From Tsuneonella sp. CC-YZS046 (lineage in GTDB: Bacteria > Pseudomonadota > Alphaproteobacteria > Sphingomonadales > Sphingomonadaceae): a stretch of 64,000 bases of DNA. This document shows, piece by piece, positions 37,024 to 44,370 of this stretch. Within the stretch, counting starts at the first letter, position 1; each line of letters opens with the position of its first letter. The notes under the pieces are model-generated. The model had not been told where the DNA came from, did not search any database, and saw nothing but the letters and a program-made list of their open reading frames with translations. Where the stretch lies: NCBI RefSeq assembly GCF_035581365.1, contig NZ_CP141590.1:1178001-1242000 (forward strand). The letters run 5' to 3'. Made by a program: the position numbers and the translations under genes.

Positions 37024-38391
37024 ATGGCCAAGATCAAACGCCGTTACATCTGCCAGGCCTGTGGCAGCGTGTCCCATCGCTGGCAGGGGCAATGCCCCGA
37101 TTGCGCGGAGTGGAACACGCTCGCCGAGGATGCGCCCGCGACCGTATTCTCGCAGAAGCATGACCTTTCCGGCGGCGGCAGGACGGTCGAATTCGTATCG
37201 CTCGACGCGCCGGGGGAATTGCCCGTCCGGCGAGCCACGGGCATCGCGGAACTGGATCGCGCGTTGGGCGGGGGGCTGGTGCCGGGCTCGGCGATCCTGA
37301 TGGGCGGCGATCCGGGGATCGGCAAGTCCACCTTGCTGCTGCAGGCAGCCGCCAAGGTCGCGCAGGATGGCGCCCCCGTGGTCTATATCAGCGGGGAAGA
37401 GGCTGCCGGGCAGGTCCGCCTCAGGGCAACACGGCTCGGCCTTGGCGATGCGCCGATCCGCCTTGCCGCCGCGACTTCCGTGCGGGACATTCTCACCACC
37501 CTGGGCGGCATGGAACCGCCCGCCCTGCTGGTGATCGATTCGATACAGACCATGCATTCCGACATGATCGAAGGAGCGCCGGGGACAGTGAGCCAGGTGC
37601 GCGGCTGCGCCTTCGAGCTGATCCGCTATGCCAAGGAGAACGGCGTCGCGCTGGTGATGGTCGGGCACGTGACCAAGGACGGCACGATCGCCGGGCCGCG
37701 CGTGCTGGAACATATGGTCGACGTGGTGATGAGCTTCGAGGGAGAACGCAGCCACCAGTATCGCATTCTCCGCGCGCTCAAGAACCGCTTCGGCGCGGTC
37801 GACGAGATCGGCGTCTTCGCCATGGCCGGGCAGGGCCTCGAAGAAGTGTCCAATCCATCCATGCTGTTCCTTTCGGGACGGGACGAGCCGATTGCCGGCA
37901 GCGCCGTGTTCCCGGCGCTGGAAGGGACGCGCCCGGTGCTGGTGGAAGTCCAGGCATTGATCGTGCGCCTGCAAAGCGGCGCAACTCCGCGCCGTGCGGT
38001 GGTGGGATGGGATTCGGGCCGGCTCGCCATGCTGCTCGCCGTGCTGGAGGCGCGCTGCGGGCTGAATTTCTCGTCCGCCGAAGTCTATCTCAATATCGCC
38101 GGCGGATACCGCCTGTCGGACCCCGCGGCCGACCTCGCCATCGCCGCGGCGCTGATTTCCGCGCTGGCGGATCGCCCCTTGCCTGCGAGATCGGTATGGT
38201 TCGGCGAAGTATCCCTTGCCGGCGAAATCCGCCCGGTCGCCCATGCCGGCTTGCGGCTGCGCGAAGCGGCCAAGCTCGGCTTCGATCGCAGCTATGGCCC
38301 CGTCGAGGTTTCAGCCCCGCTGGAAAGCCGGGGATTCGCAGGCCTGAAGATGCTGCCGAACCTCGTTGACCGGATCATGGGGAGCGCATAA
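37024..38391 (+). CDS. radA: DNA repair protein RadA
   Basis: RadA (Sms) is a RecA-like branch-migration helicase for homologous recombination. The 455-residue protein has an N-terminal zinc finger ICQACGS...CPDCAEW, Walker A GGDPGIGKST, the RadA-specific KNRFGAVDEIG and a C-terminal Lon-like domain. ATG 37024 follows AGGTGG. cvpA starts 12 bases after the stop. Confidence 0.95.
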   Translation: MAKIKRRYICQACGSVSHRWQGQCPDCAEWNTLAEDAPATVFSQKHDLSGGGRTVEFVSLDAPGELPVRRATGIAELDRALGGGLVPGSAILMGGDPGIGKSTLLLQAAAKVAQDGAPVVYISGEEAAGQVRLRATRLGLGDAPIRLAAATSVRDILTTLGGMEPPALLVIDSIQTMHSDMIEGAPGTVSQVRGCAFELIRYAKENGVALVMVGHVTKDGTIAGPRVLEHMVDVVMSFEGERSHQYRILRALKNRFGAVDEIGVFAMAGQGLEEVSNPSMLFLSGRDEPIAGSAVFPALEGTRPVLVEVQALIVRLQSGATPRRAVVGWDSGRLAMLLAVLEARCGLNFSSAEVYLNIAGGYRLSDPAADLAIAAALISALADRPLPARSVWFGEVSLAGEIRPVAHAGLRLREAAKLGFDRSYGPVEVSAPLESRGFAGLKMLPNLVDRIMGSA

Positions 38392-38402
38392 TCCTCCGCG
38401 CG

Positions 38403-38936
38403 ATGAGCGGTTTCGATATTATCGTCCTGATCCTGGTGGCGGTCGCGGCCATCGGTGGCTTCATGCGCGGTTTCGTCCAGGAAGTGCTTTCGCTTGCCGC
38501 CTGGATACTCGCGCTGTTCGCCATCCGTTCGTTGCACACGCCGCTCACCAACTGGTTCATCCCGAAGCTCGATACCGCCACCGGCGCGGCGATTCTGTCC
38601 TTCTCCCTGCTTCTGCTCATTCCCTATGCGGGGATGAAGCTCATCGCATCCCATGCAGGGCGCACCACCCGTGCGTCGATACTTGGGCCGCTCGACCGGA
38701 TACTCGGTCTCGGCTTCGGCGCGCTCAAGGGCCTCATCATCGCGGTGCTGGCTTTCTCCGTTCTGGCGCTTGGTTACGACACGGTCTGGGGCGTGGCGGG
38801 GCGGCCGGCCTGGATCACGACATCGCGGTCCTATCCCTTCGTCAATGCGGCGGCGGACGAACTGGTGGAGATGATCGCGGAACATCGCCGCAGCGTGGAG
38901 GCTCAGGCCAGATCCGACCCCAAAGCGGCGCGATGA
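38403..38936 (+). CDS. cvpA: CvpA family membrane protein
   Basis: The 177-residue protein has four hydrophobic segments (about 5-25, 28-46, 62-84, 103-125) and the N-terminal CvpA pattern FDIIVLILVAVAAIGGFMRG. CvpA is needed for colicin V production in E. coli and is linked to envelope robustness more widely; its molecular role is unsettled. Its stop overlaps the IscU-like gene by 4 bases. Confidence 0.88.
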   Translation: MSGFDIIVLILVAVAAIGGFMRGFVQEVLSLAAWILALFAIRSLHTPLTNWFIPKLDTATGAAILSFSLLLLIPYAGMKLIASHAGRTTRASILGPLDRILGLGFGALKGLIIAVLAFSVLALGYDTVWGVAGRPAWITTSRSYPFVNAAADELVEMIAEHRRSVEAQARSDPKAAR

Positions 38937-39370
38937 GCGATCCCGCCGCCCGGCTCTACACACCGGAAATGCTCGCGCTTGCGCTGCGCCTGGCCGAATA
39001 TCCGCTGCTTCCGGATTTGCCACTGACAGGCTTTGCGCGATCCCCGATGTGCGGCAGCCGGATCGAAATGGCGCTGTCTCTGGGGCAGGACGGGAAGATC
39101 GAAAACCGGGGCCTGCGGGTCCAGGCCTGCGCGGTGGGCCAGGCCGCATGCACCATATTCGCCGATGCGGCGCCCGGCCTTGGCTTGCCGGATTTGCTGC
39201 GCACCCAATCCGATCTGGAAAGCTGGCTTGCCGGAGACGCGCCCCTGCCAGACTGGCCGGGCCTTGCCGCGATAGAATCCGCACAGGCATTTCGAGGCCG
39301 ACATGGAGCCATTCTGTTGCCGTGGAAGGCCGCCATTCATGCGCTTTGCAAGCAGGATAACAACCGCTAG
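38933..39370 (+). CDS. IscU/NifU-N-like iron-sulfur scaffold protein
   Basis: The 145-residue protein resembles the IscU/NifU N-terminal fold. Cys40 (SPMCGSR), Cys66 (VQACAVG) and Cys139 (HALCK) sit where the three cluster ligands of IscU are expected, and Cys73 makes an extra C-x6-C. It is more divergent than housekeeping IscU and lacks the LPPVK HscA-binding motif. ATG 38933 overlaps the cvpA stop (ATGA). A specialised scaffold or carrier role is likely but unproven. Confidence 0.75.
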   Translation: MSDPAARLYTPEMLALALRLAEYPLLPDLPLTGFARSPMCGSRIEMALSLGQDGKIENRGLRVQACAVGQAACTIFADAAPGLGLPDLLRTQSDLESWLAGDAPLPDWPGLAAIESAQAFRGRHGAILLPWKAAIHALCKQDNNR

Positions 39371-39402
39371 AGCGTTGCCCGAAACGGGAGGAAGGGATCC
39401 AT

Positions 39403-41010
39403 ATGGGGACAGTATCGGCAAACGCGGCGGGCGAACCAAGCCAGCGGGAAATCCGCATGGTTGTCACGGCATCGTCCGCGGGTACGGTCTTCGAATGGTA
39501 TGATTTCTTCATTTACGCGACCCTGACGACAAGCGGGATCATCGGCAGCACGTTCTTCCCTTCGGGCAACCCGGCGTTGCAGACCCTGCTCGCCTGGGCC
39601 GGTTTCGCGGTCGGCTTCGGCTTCCGGCCCTTGGGCGCCATCCTGTTCGGCTATCTCGGCGACAGGCTGGGGCGCAAATATACCTTCCTCGTCACGATCA
39701 CGCTGATGGGCCTGGCTACGGCCGGGATCGGCCTGATCCCATCCACCGCGACCATCGGCGCCGCCGCTCCGCTGCTGCTGATCCTGTGCCGGATAGGACA
39801 AGGGCTGGCGCTGGGCGGCGAATATGGCGGGGCCGCGATCTATGTTTCGGAACATTCGCCCCCCAGCAAGCGCGGGTTCTACACCAGCTTCATCCAGGCC
39901 AGCGTGATCGGCGGTTTCGTATTGAGCCTCGCGATCGTGCTGCTGACGAAGGCGATGATGAACGAGGAAGTCTTCATCGACTGGGGCTGGCGCCTGCCGT
40001 TCCTTTTCTCGCTGCTGCTGCTCGCGGCATCGCTGTGGATGCGGCTGATGCTGTCGGAAAGCCCTGTGTTCCGCGCCATGCAGGCGGAAGGCGAGATCAG
40101 CCACAACCCCTTCGTCGAGAGCTTCACCTATCCCGGCAATGCGAAGCGGATCTTCGTCGCCCTGTTCGGCGTCGCCGCCGGGCTGACGACCATATGGTAT
40201 ACCGCCATGGTCTACAGCCTGGAGTTCCTCAAGGGCCCGGCGAATGTGCAGGATACGGCGGCGGAACTGATCGTATGCGGCGGCGCGCTGCTGGGCAGCA
40301 TGATGTTCGTGGTGTTCGGCAGATGGTCCGACAAGGTGGGCCGAAAGAAGCCGATCATCATCGGCTATGTTCTGACGCTGCTTGCCCTGTTTCCGTTGTT
40401 CTGGACCATGGGCAGCGCGGCCAACCCCGCGCTTGAGCAGGCGGCGAAAAGCGCGCCGGTGGTCGTTTCCGGCGCCGACTGCCATTTCGATCCATTCGCC
40501 AAGGAACAGGCGAGCGATTGCGGCAAGGTGGTGGCGCTGTTGACGGCCAGGGGCGTTCCCTACGCACTGAAAGCCGGGGAAGGCGTTTCGGTCGCCGTCG
40601 GAGATACCATCGTCGAGCGGATGGACCCGGCCGCCGTCGAATCCGCCCTGATGCAGGCAGGCTACGATTTCAGCCCCGTGACCCCTTCGGTCCGTGACAT
40701 TGCCGTCATCATCCTGTGCCTGCTGGTGCTGAGCGTGCTGTCGGGCATGACCTACGGCCCGGTCGCGGCCTTGCTGTCGGAGATGTTTCCGCCGAAGATC
40801 CGGTATAGCTCCATGTCCATCCCCTACCATTTCGGCACGGGTTATTTCGGCGGGTTCCTGCCGTTCATCGCCAGCTACATCGCGGCCAGCACCGGCGATC
40901 CCTATTCCGGCCTGTGGTACACCTGGGGTGTGGTGCTGATGGCGCTGGTGGTCGGCCTGTGGGGCATTCCTTCCGGACCGCCGCGAGATTTTGCCGAAGA
41001 TAATGCCTGA
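39403..41010 (+). CDS. MHS-family MFS transporter with extra loop domain
   Basis: The 535-residue protein has the metabolite:H+ symporter pattern (TVFEWYDFFIYATL near residue 27, GYLGDRLGRKYTF, LGGEYGGAA). It is larger than the usual 430-500 residue ProP/ShiA-type members. The excess is an approximately 85-residue soluble insert (about 345-428) between late membrane segments, containing Cys360 and Cys373. The substrate is unknown; betaine, proline and organic acids are usual for the family. GGGAGGAAGG precedes the ATG. The stop overlaps alr. Confidence 0.85.
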   Translation: MGTVSANAAGEPSQREIRMVVTASSAGTVFEWYDFFIYATLTTSGIIGSTFFPSGNPALQTLLAWAGFAVGFGFRPLGAILFGYLGDRLGRKYTFLVTITLMGLATAGIGLIPSTATIGAAAPLLLILCRIGQGLALGGEYGGAAIYVSEHSPPSKRGFYTSFIQASVIGGFVLSLAIVLLTKAMMNEEVFIDWGWRLPFLFSLLLLAASLWMRLMLSESPVFRAMQAEGEISHNPFVESFTYPGNAKRIFVALFGVAAGLTTIWYTAMVYSLEFLKGPANVQDTAAELIVCGGALLGSMMFVVFGRWSDKVGRKKPIIIGYVLTLLALFPLFWTMGSAANPALEQAAKSAPVVVSGADCHFDPFAKEQASDCGKVVALLTARGVPYALKAGEGVSVAVGDTIVERMDPAAVESALMQAGYDFSPVTPSVRDIAVIILCLLVLSVLSGMTYGPVAALLSEMFPPKIRYSSMSIPYHFGTGYFGGFLPFIASYIAASTGDPYSGLWYTWGVVLMALVVGLWGIPSGPPRDFAEDNA

Positions 41011-42055
41011 TCGTCCGGTTCTGCCTCCGCCTACATTACGTTTGAAGCTGGACCATGATGCGCTTGCCATGAACTGGCGAGCGCTGAACCGGCTGTCCGG
41101 CAATGCGCGAGCGGGAGCGGCGGTCAAGGCCGATGCCTACGGCCTGGGCGTCGCGAAAGCCGTGCCCTCTCTGCGCGATGCCGGGGCGCGGGATTTCTTC
41201 GTCGCGCACTGGAGCGAAGTCTCCGAGGTCATCGCGCATGTTCCGGCCGGCCAGATCTCCGTGCTGCATGGGCCGGTGCACGCGGAGGATTGCGCCTATG
41301 CCCGCGCGCTGGGTGTGCGGCCGGTCATCAACAGCATCTTCCAGGCCCGGCTATGGCTGGACAGCGGAGGAGGACCTTGCGACCTGATGGTGGATACCGG
41401 GATCAACCGGCTCGGCTTGCCGCTTGCATGCCTGTCCGATCCGTTGATCGCCAGGCTCGACATCGACGTCCTCCTGTCTCATCTCGCCTCGGCGGATGAA
41501 GACGTGGCGCAGAACGCGCAGCAGCTCCGCCGCTTCGATCAAGCGTGCCGCGCGATACCTGCCCGCCGCCGCAGTCTTTCCAACAGCGCCGGAATTGCAC
41601 TGGGCAAGGACTACGCCTTCGATCTCACCCGGCCCGGGCTTTCACTCTACGGAGGCATTCCCCGCAGCGAACTCCTTGCCGAGATCGGCCAGGTGGCAAG
41701 GCTGGAGGCAGCGATCATCCAGCGACGCGACCTGTCGGCCGGCGACAGCGTGGGATACAACGCCACCTTCACCGCTGCCCGCGCAATGCGCGCCGGCGTC
41801 GTTTCCCTCGGCTATGCCGATGGCTTCCTGCGCTGCTGGTCCGACAGGGGTTTGCTGCGCAGCAATGGAAGAGAGCTGCCGCTGCTCGGACGGGTCTCGA
41901 TGGACATGGTGGTGGTGGATCTGACCGAAGCACCCGACCTGGCTGAAGGCGACTGGCTGGAAGTTCCGTATCATCTGCCGGATGCGGCAGCCGTCTCCGG
42001 CCTGTCGCAATATGAACTGCTCACCATCCTGGGGCAGCGCTTCAGACGCGGATAA
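41003..42055 (+). CDS. alr: Alanine racemase
   Basis: Alr makes D-alanine for peptidoglycan from L-alanine using PLP. The 350-residue protein has Lys42 in AAVKADAYGLG as the PLP lysine, and the C-terminal catalytic Tyr in SVGYNATF. ATG 41003 lies within the last codons of the transporter gene (8-base overlap), so the two are coupled. A TTG 12 bases upstream is a less likely start. Confidence 0.92.
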   Translation: MPDRPVLPPPTLRLKLDHDALAMNWRALNRLSGNARAGAAVKADAYGLGVAKAVPSLRDAGARDFFVAHWSEVSEVIAHVPAGQISVLHGPVHAEDCAYARALGVRPVINSIFQARLWLDSGGGPCDLMVDTGINRLGLPLACLSDPLIARLDIDVLLSHLASADEDVAQNAQQLRRFDQACRAIPARRRSLSNSAGIALGKDYAFDLTRPGLSLYGGIPRSELLAEIGQVARLEAAIIQRRDLSAGDSVGYNATFTAARAMRAGVVSLGYADGFLRCWSDRGLLRSNGRELPLLGRVSMDMVVVDLTEAPDLAEGDWLEVPYHLPDAAAVSGLSQYELLTILGQRFRRG

Positions 42056-42073
42056 GCGTTAACTGCAAATTTA

Positions 42074-42106
42074 TTGCACTGCACATAATGCGCGTGCTAA
42101 GTGCAA
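42074..42106. promoter_or_regulatory. TGC-rich palindromic region before phaR
   Basis: TTGCAC (42074-42079) and GTGCAA (42101-42106) form an inverted repeat, with further TGCA and TGC copies between and just upstream. PhaR-type repressors bind TGC/GCA-type inverted repeats and regulate their own gene, so this is a plausible operator. The palindrome lies 28 bases before the phaR ATG. Confidence 0.4.
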
Positions 42107-42134
42107 CAAGTGGGGCAGCAAGAGGAGTCCGGCG

Positions 42135-42689
42135 ATGGCAGCGCCTGACGAGGCCAAAAAAGGGCCGGTCATTATCAAGAAATACGCCAACAGGCGTCTC
42201 TACAATACAAGTTCTTCCAGCTACATCACGCTTGACGATCTTGCGAAGATGACGCGTGAAGGCATCGACTTTCAGGTGCTTGACGCCAAGACGGGCAACG
42301 ACATCACCCATTCCATCCTGACCCAGATCATCATGGATGAGGAAGCGAACGGGGAGCAATTGCTGCCCGTCAGCTTTCTGCGCCAGTTGATCTCCATGTA
42401 TGGCAATTCGATGCAGGCGCTGATGCCGCATTATCTCGAAGCCTCGATGGAAAACTTCTACGCCAATCAGAAGAAGCTGCAGCAGGCGTTTACCGAAGGT
42501 GTGGGCGACAATCCGCTGGCGAAGATCGCGCAGACCAACATGGCGATGTTCAAGGCCGCCGCTGCGGCGCTGATGCCCAAGGGCATCCAGCCCGCCGAAG
42601 ATCCTGCTCCCGCCGAAGGCAGCGAACTGGATGCGCTGCGCAAGCAGATGGCGGAGATGCAGAAGCGTCTCGACGCGCTGGGCAAATAG
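42135..42689 (+). CDS. phaR: Polyhydroxyalkanoate synthesis regulator PhaR
   Basis: PhaR senses PHB granules and represses phasin and its own gene. The 184-residue protein has the N-terminal DNA-binding domain IIKKYANRRLYNTSSSSYITLDDLAKM and the PHB accumulation domain (QIIMDEEANGEQLLPVSFLRQLI). The C-terminal coiled-coil tail is SELDALRKQMAEMQKRLDAL. GAGGAG precedes the ATG. No pha synthase or phasin gene is in the window. A strong hairpin follows. Confidence 0.92.
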   Translation: MAAPDEAKKGPVIIKKYANRRLYNTSSSSYITLDDLAKMTREGIDFQVLDAKTGNDITHSILTQIIMDEEANGEQLLPVSFLRQLISMYGNSMQALMPHYLEASMENFYANQKKLQQAFTEGVGDNPLAKIAQTNMAMFKAAAAALMPKGIQPAEDPAPAEGSELDALRKQMAEMQKRLDALGK

Positions 42690-42707
42690 GCCGGCGAAGC
42701 CGCAGAG

Positions 42708-42725
42708 GGCGCGGGTTCCCGCGCC
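42708..42725 (+). terminator. Terminator-like hairpin after phaR
   Basis: GGCGCGGG (42708-42715) and CCCGCGCC (42718-42725) pair perfectly as a tight GC-rich hairpin 18 bases after the phaR stop. A TTTT tract follows 7 bases later. Confidence 0.6.
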
Positions 42726-42824
42726 ATCCAAATTTTGGTGCAACGCAAGGGCAAGCCGCTCGACATGGGCGGCAATTGCCTTAATGAGGCGCGGCAGAAT
42801 TCACGCATAAACAGGAAGCATTTC

Positions 42825-44366
42825 GTGTCCGCCATTCGTCACGCTCTCCCGATCACGCGCGCCGAAGATTTCGCCCAATGGTATCAGGTGGTGATCGCGC
42901 AAGCCGACATGGCCGAGGAATCCGGCGTGCGCGGCTGCATGGTGATCAAGCCCTGGGGCTACGGCATCTGGGAACGTATCCAGCGCCTGATGGATGACCG
43001 GATCAAGGCGGCCGGTGTGCAGAACTGCTACTTTCCATTGTTCATCCCGCTCTCCTACTTCGCCAAGGAGGCGGAGCATGTGGAAGGCTTCGCCAAGGAG
43101 ATGGCGGTCGTCACCCATCATCGCCTGATCGCGGGCGAGGAAGGGGGGCTGGTTCCCGATCCCGAAGCGAAGCTGGAAGAGCCGCTGGTGGTCCGCCCCA
43201 CTTCCGAGACCGTGATCGGCGCAGCGATGGCGCGCTGGATACAAAGCTGGCGCGACCTGCCGATGCTGACCAACCAGTGGGCCAATGTGGTGCGCTGGGA
43301 AATGCGTACCCGGATGTTCCTGCGCACGTCGGAATTTCTCTGGCAGGAAGGGCATACCGCCCATGAGGACCGTGCAGATGCGATGGACGAAACGCTCCGC
43401 GCACTGGAAATGTATCGCTCCTTTGCCGAAGACGTGCTGGCCATGCCCGTGATCGCTGGCGAAAAGCCTGAGAATGAGCGCTTCCCCGGCGCGGAAGCGA
43501 CATACAGCATCGAAGCGATGATGCAGGACGGCAAGGCGCTGCAAGCCGGCACGTCGCATTATCTCGGCACCAGCTTCGCCGAGGCGGCGGGCATTCGCTA
43601 TCAGGATCGCGAAGGCGGGCAGCAGCTTTGCCACACCACGAGCTGGGGCGTTTCAACCCGGCTGATCGGCGGCGTAATCATGACCCATGGCGACGATGAC
43701 GGGCTGCGGGTTCCGCCCGCCATCGCGCCGCAGCAAGTCGTGATCCTGCCGATGCTGCGCGATGATGCGAGCGATGCCGCATTGCTCGAATATTGCGAGA
43801 GCCTGCGTGCGCGGATCGCGGCGCAAGCCGCCCTGGGCGAGCCGGTCAGGGTCCTGCTCGACAGGAAGCCGGGCAAGGCCGCCGCCAAGCGCTGGGACTG
43901 GGTGCGCAAGGGCGCCCCGGTCATCATCGAGATCGGTGGGCGCGACATGGAGGCCGGGAAGGTCAGCCTGCTGCGCCGCGACCGCTTGTGGAATGCCGCG
44001 GGCAAGACGGATTTCGCCAGCCCCTCCGCCGAGGAATGCGCGGGTGCAATCGGCGCCCTGCTGGAAGAAATCCAGAACGGGCTGTTCGCCGAAGCACGGC
44101 AACGGCGCGACACCAATATCACGCGCGGCGTGGACAGCCTCGAAGCGTTGTCCGCCTTCTACGCGGAAGATCAACGCTATCCCGGCTGGGTCGAGGTGCA
44201 GTGGGCAAAGCCCACGGGCGATGCGCTGGACAAGGTGGTGGAGCAGCTGAAAGCGCTGAAGCTCACCATCCGCAATGTGCCTGCCGATGCCGCTCCCGCA
44301 GATGGCGCCTGCATCTTCACCGGCGCCCCGGCGGTCGAACGCATCTTCATTGCGCGAGCCTATTGA
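42825..44366 (+). CDS. proS: Prolyl-tRNA synthetase, archaeal/eukaryote type
   Basis: ProRS charges tRNA-Pro. The 513-residue class II enzyme lacks the INS editing domain of the long bacterial form. It has the type 3 architecture: a catalytic core (VVRPTSETVIGAAMARWI, VRWEMRTRMFLRTSEFLWQEGHTAHE), an anticodon domain, and a C-terminal zinc-binding-like extension ending in Tyr (ERIFIARAY). GTG at 42825 follows AGGAAG with a 6-base spacer; the frame is open further upstream to 42735. rnr follows within 5 bases. Confidence 0.9.
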   Translation: MSAIRHALPITRAEDFAQWYQVVIAQADMAEESGVRGCMVIKPWGYGIWERIQRLMDDRIKAAGVQNCYFPLFIPLSYFAKEAEHVEGFAKEMAVVTHHRLIAGEEGGLVPDPEAKLEEPLVVRPTSETVIGAAMARWIQSWRDLPMLTNQWANVVRWEMRTRMFLRTSEFLWQEGHTAHEDRADAMDETLRALEMYRSFAEDVLAMPVIAGEKPENERFPGAEATYSIEAMMQDGKALQAGTSHYLGTSFAEAAGIRYQDREGGQQLCHTTSWGVSTRLIGGVIMTHGDDDGLRVPPAIAPQQVVILPMLRDDASDAALLEYCESLRARIAAQAALGEPVRVLLDRKPGKAAAKRWDWVRKGAPVIIEIGGRDMEAGKVSLLRRDRLWNAAGKTDFASPSAEECAGAIGALLEEIQNGLFAEARQRRDTNITRGVDSLEALSAFYAEDQRYPGWVEVQWAKPTGDALDKVVEQLKALKLTIRNVPADAAPADGACIFTGAPAVERIFIARAY

Positions 44367-44370
44367 GTTG

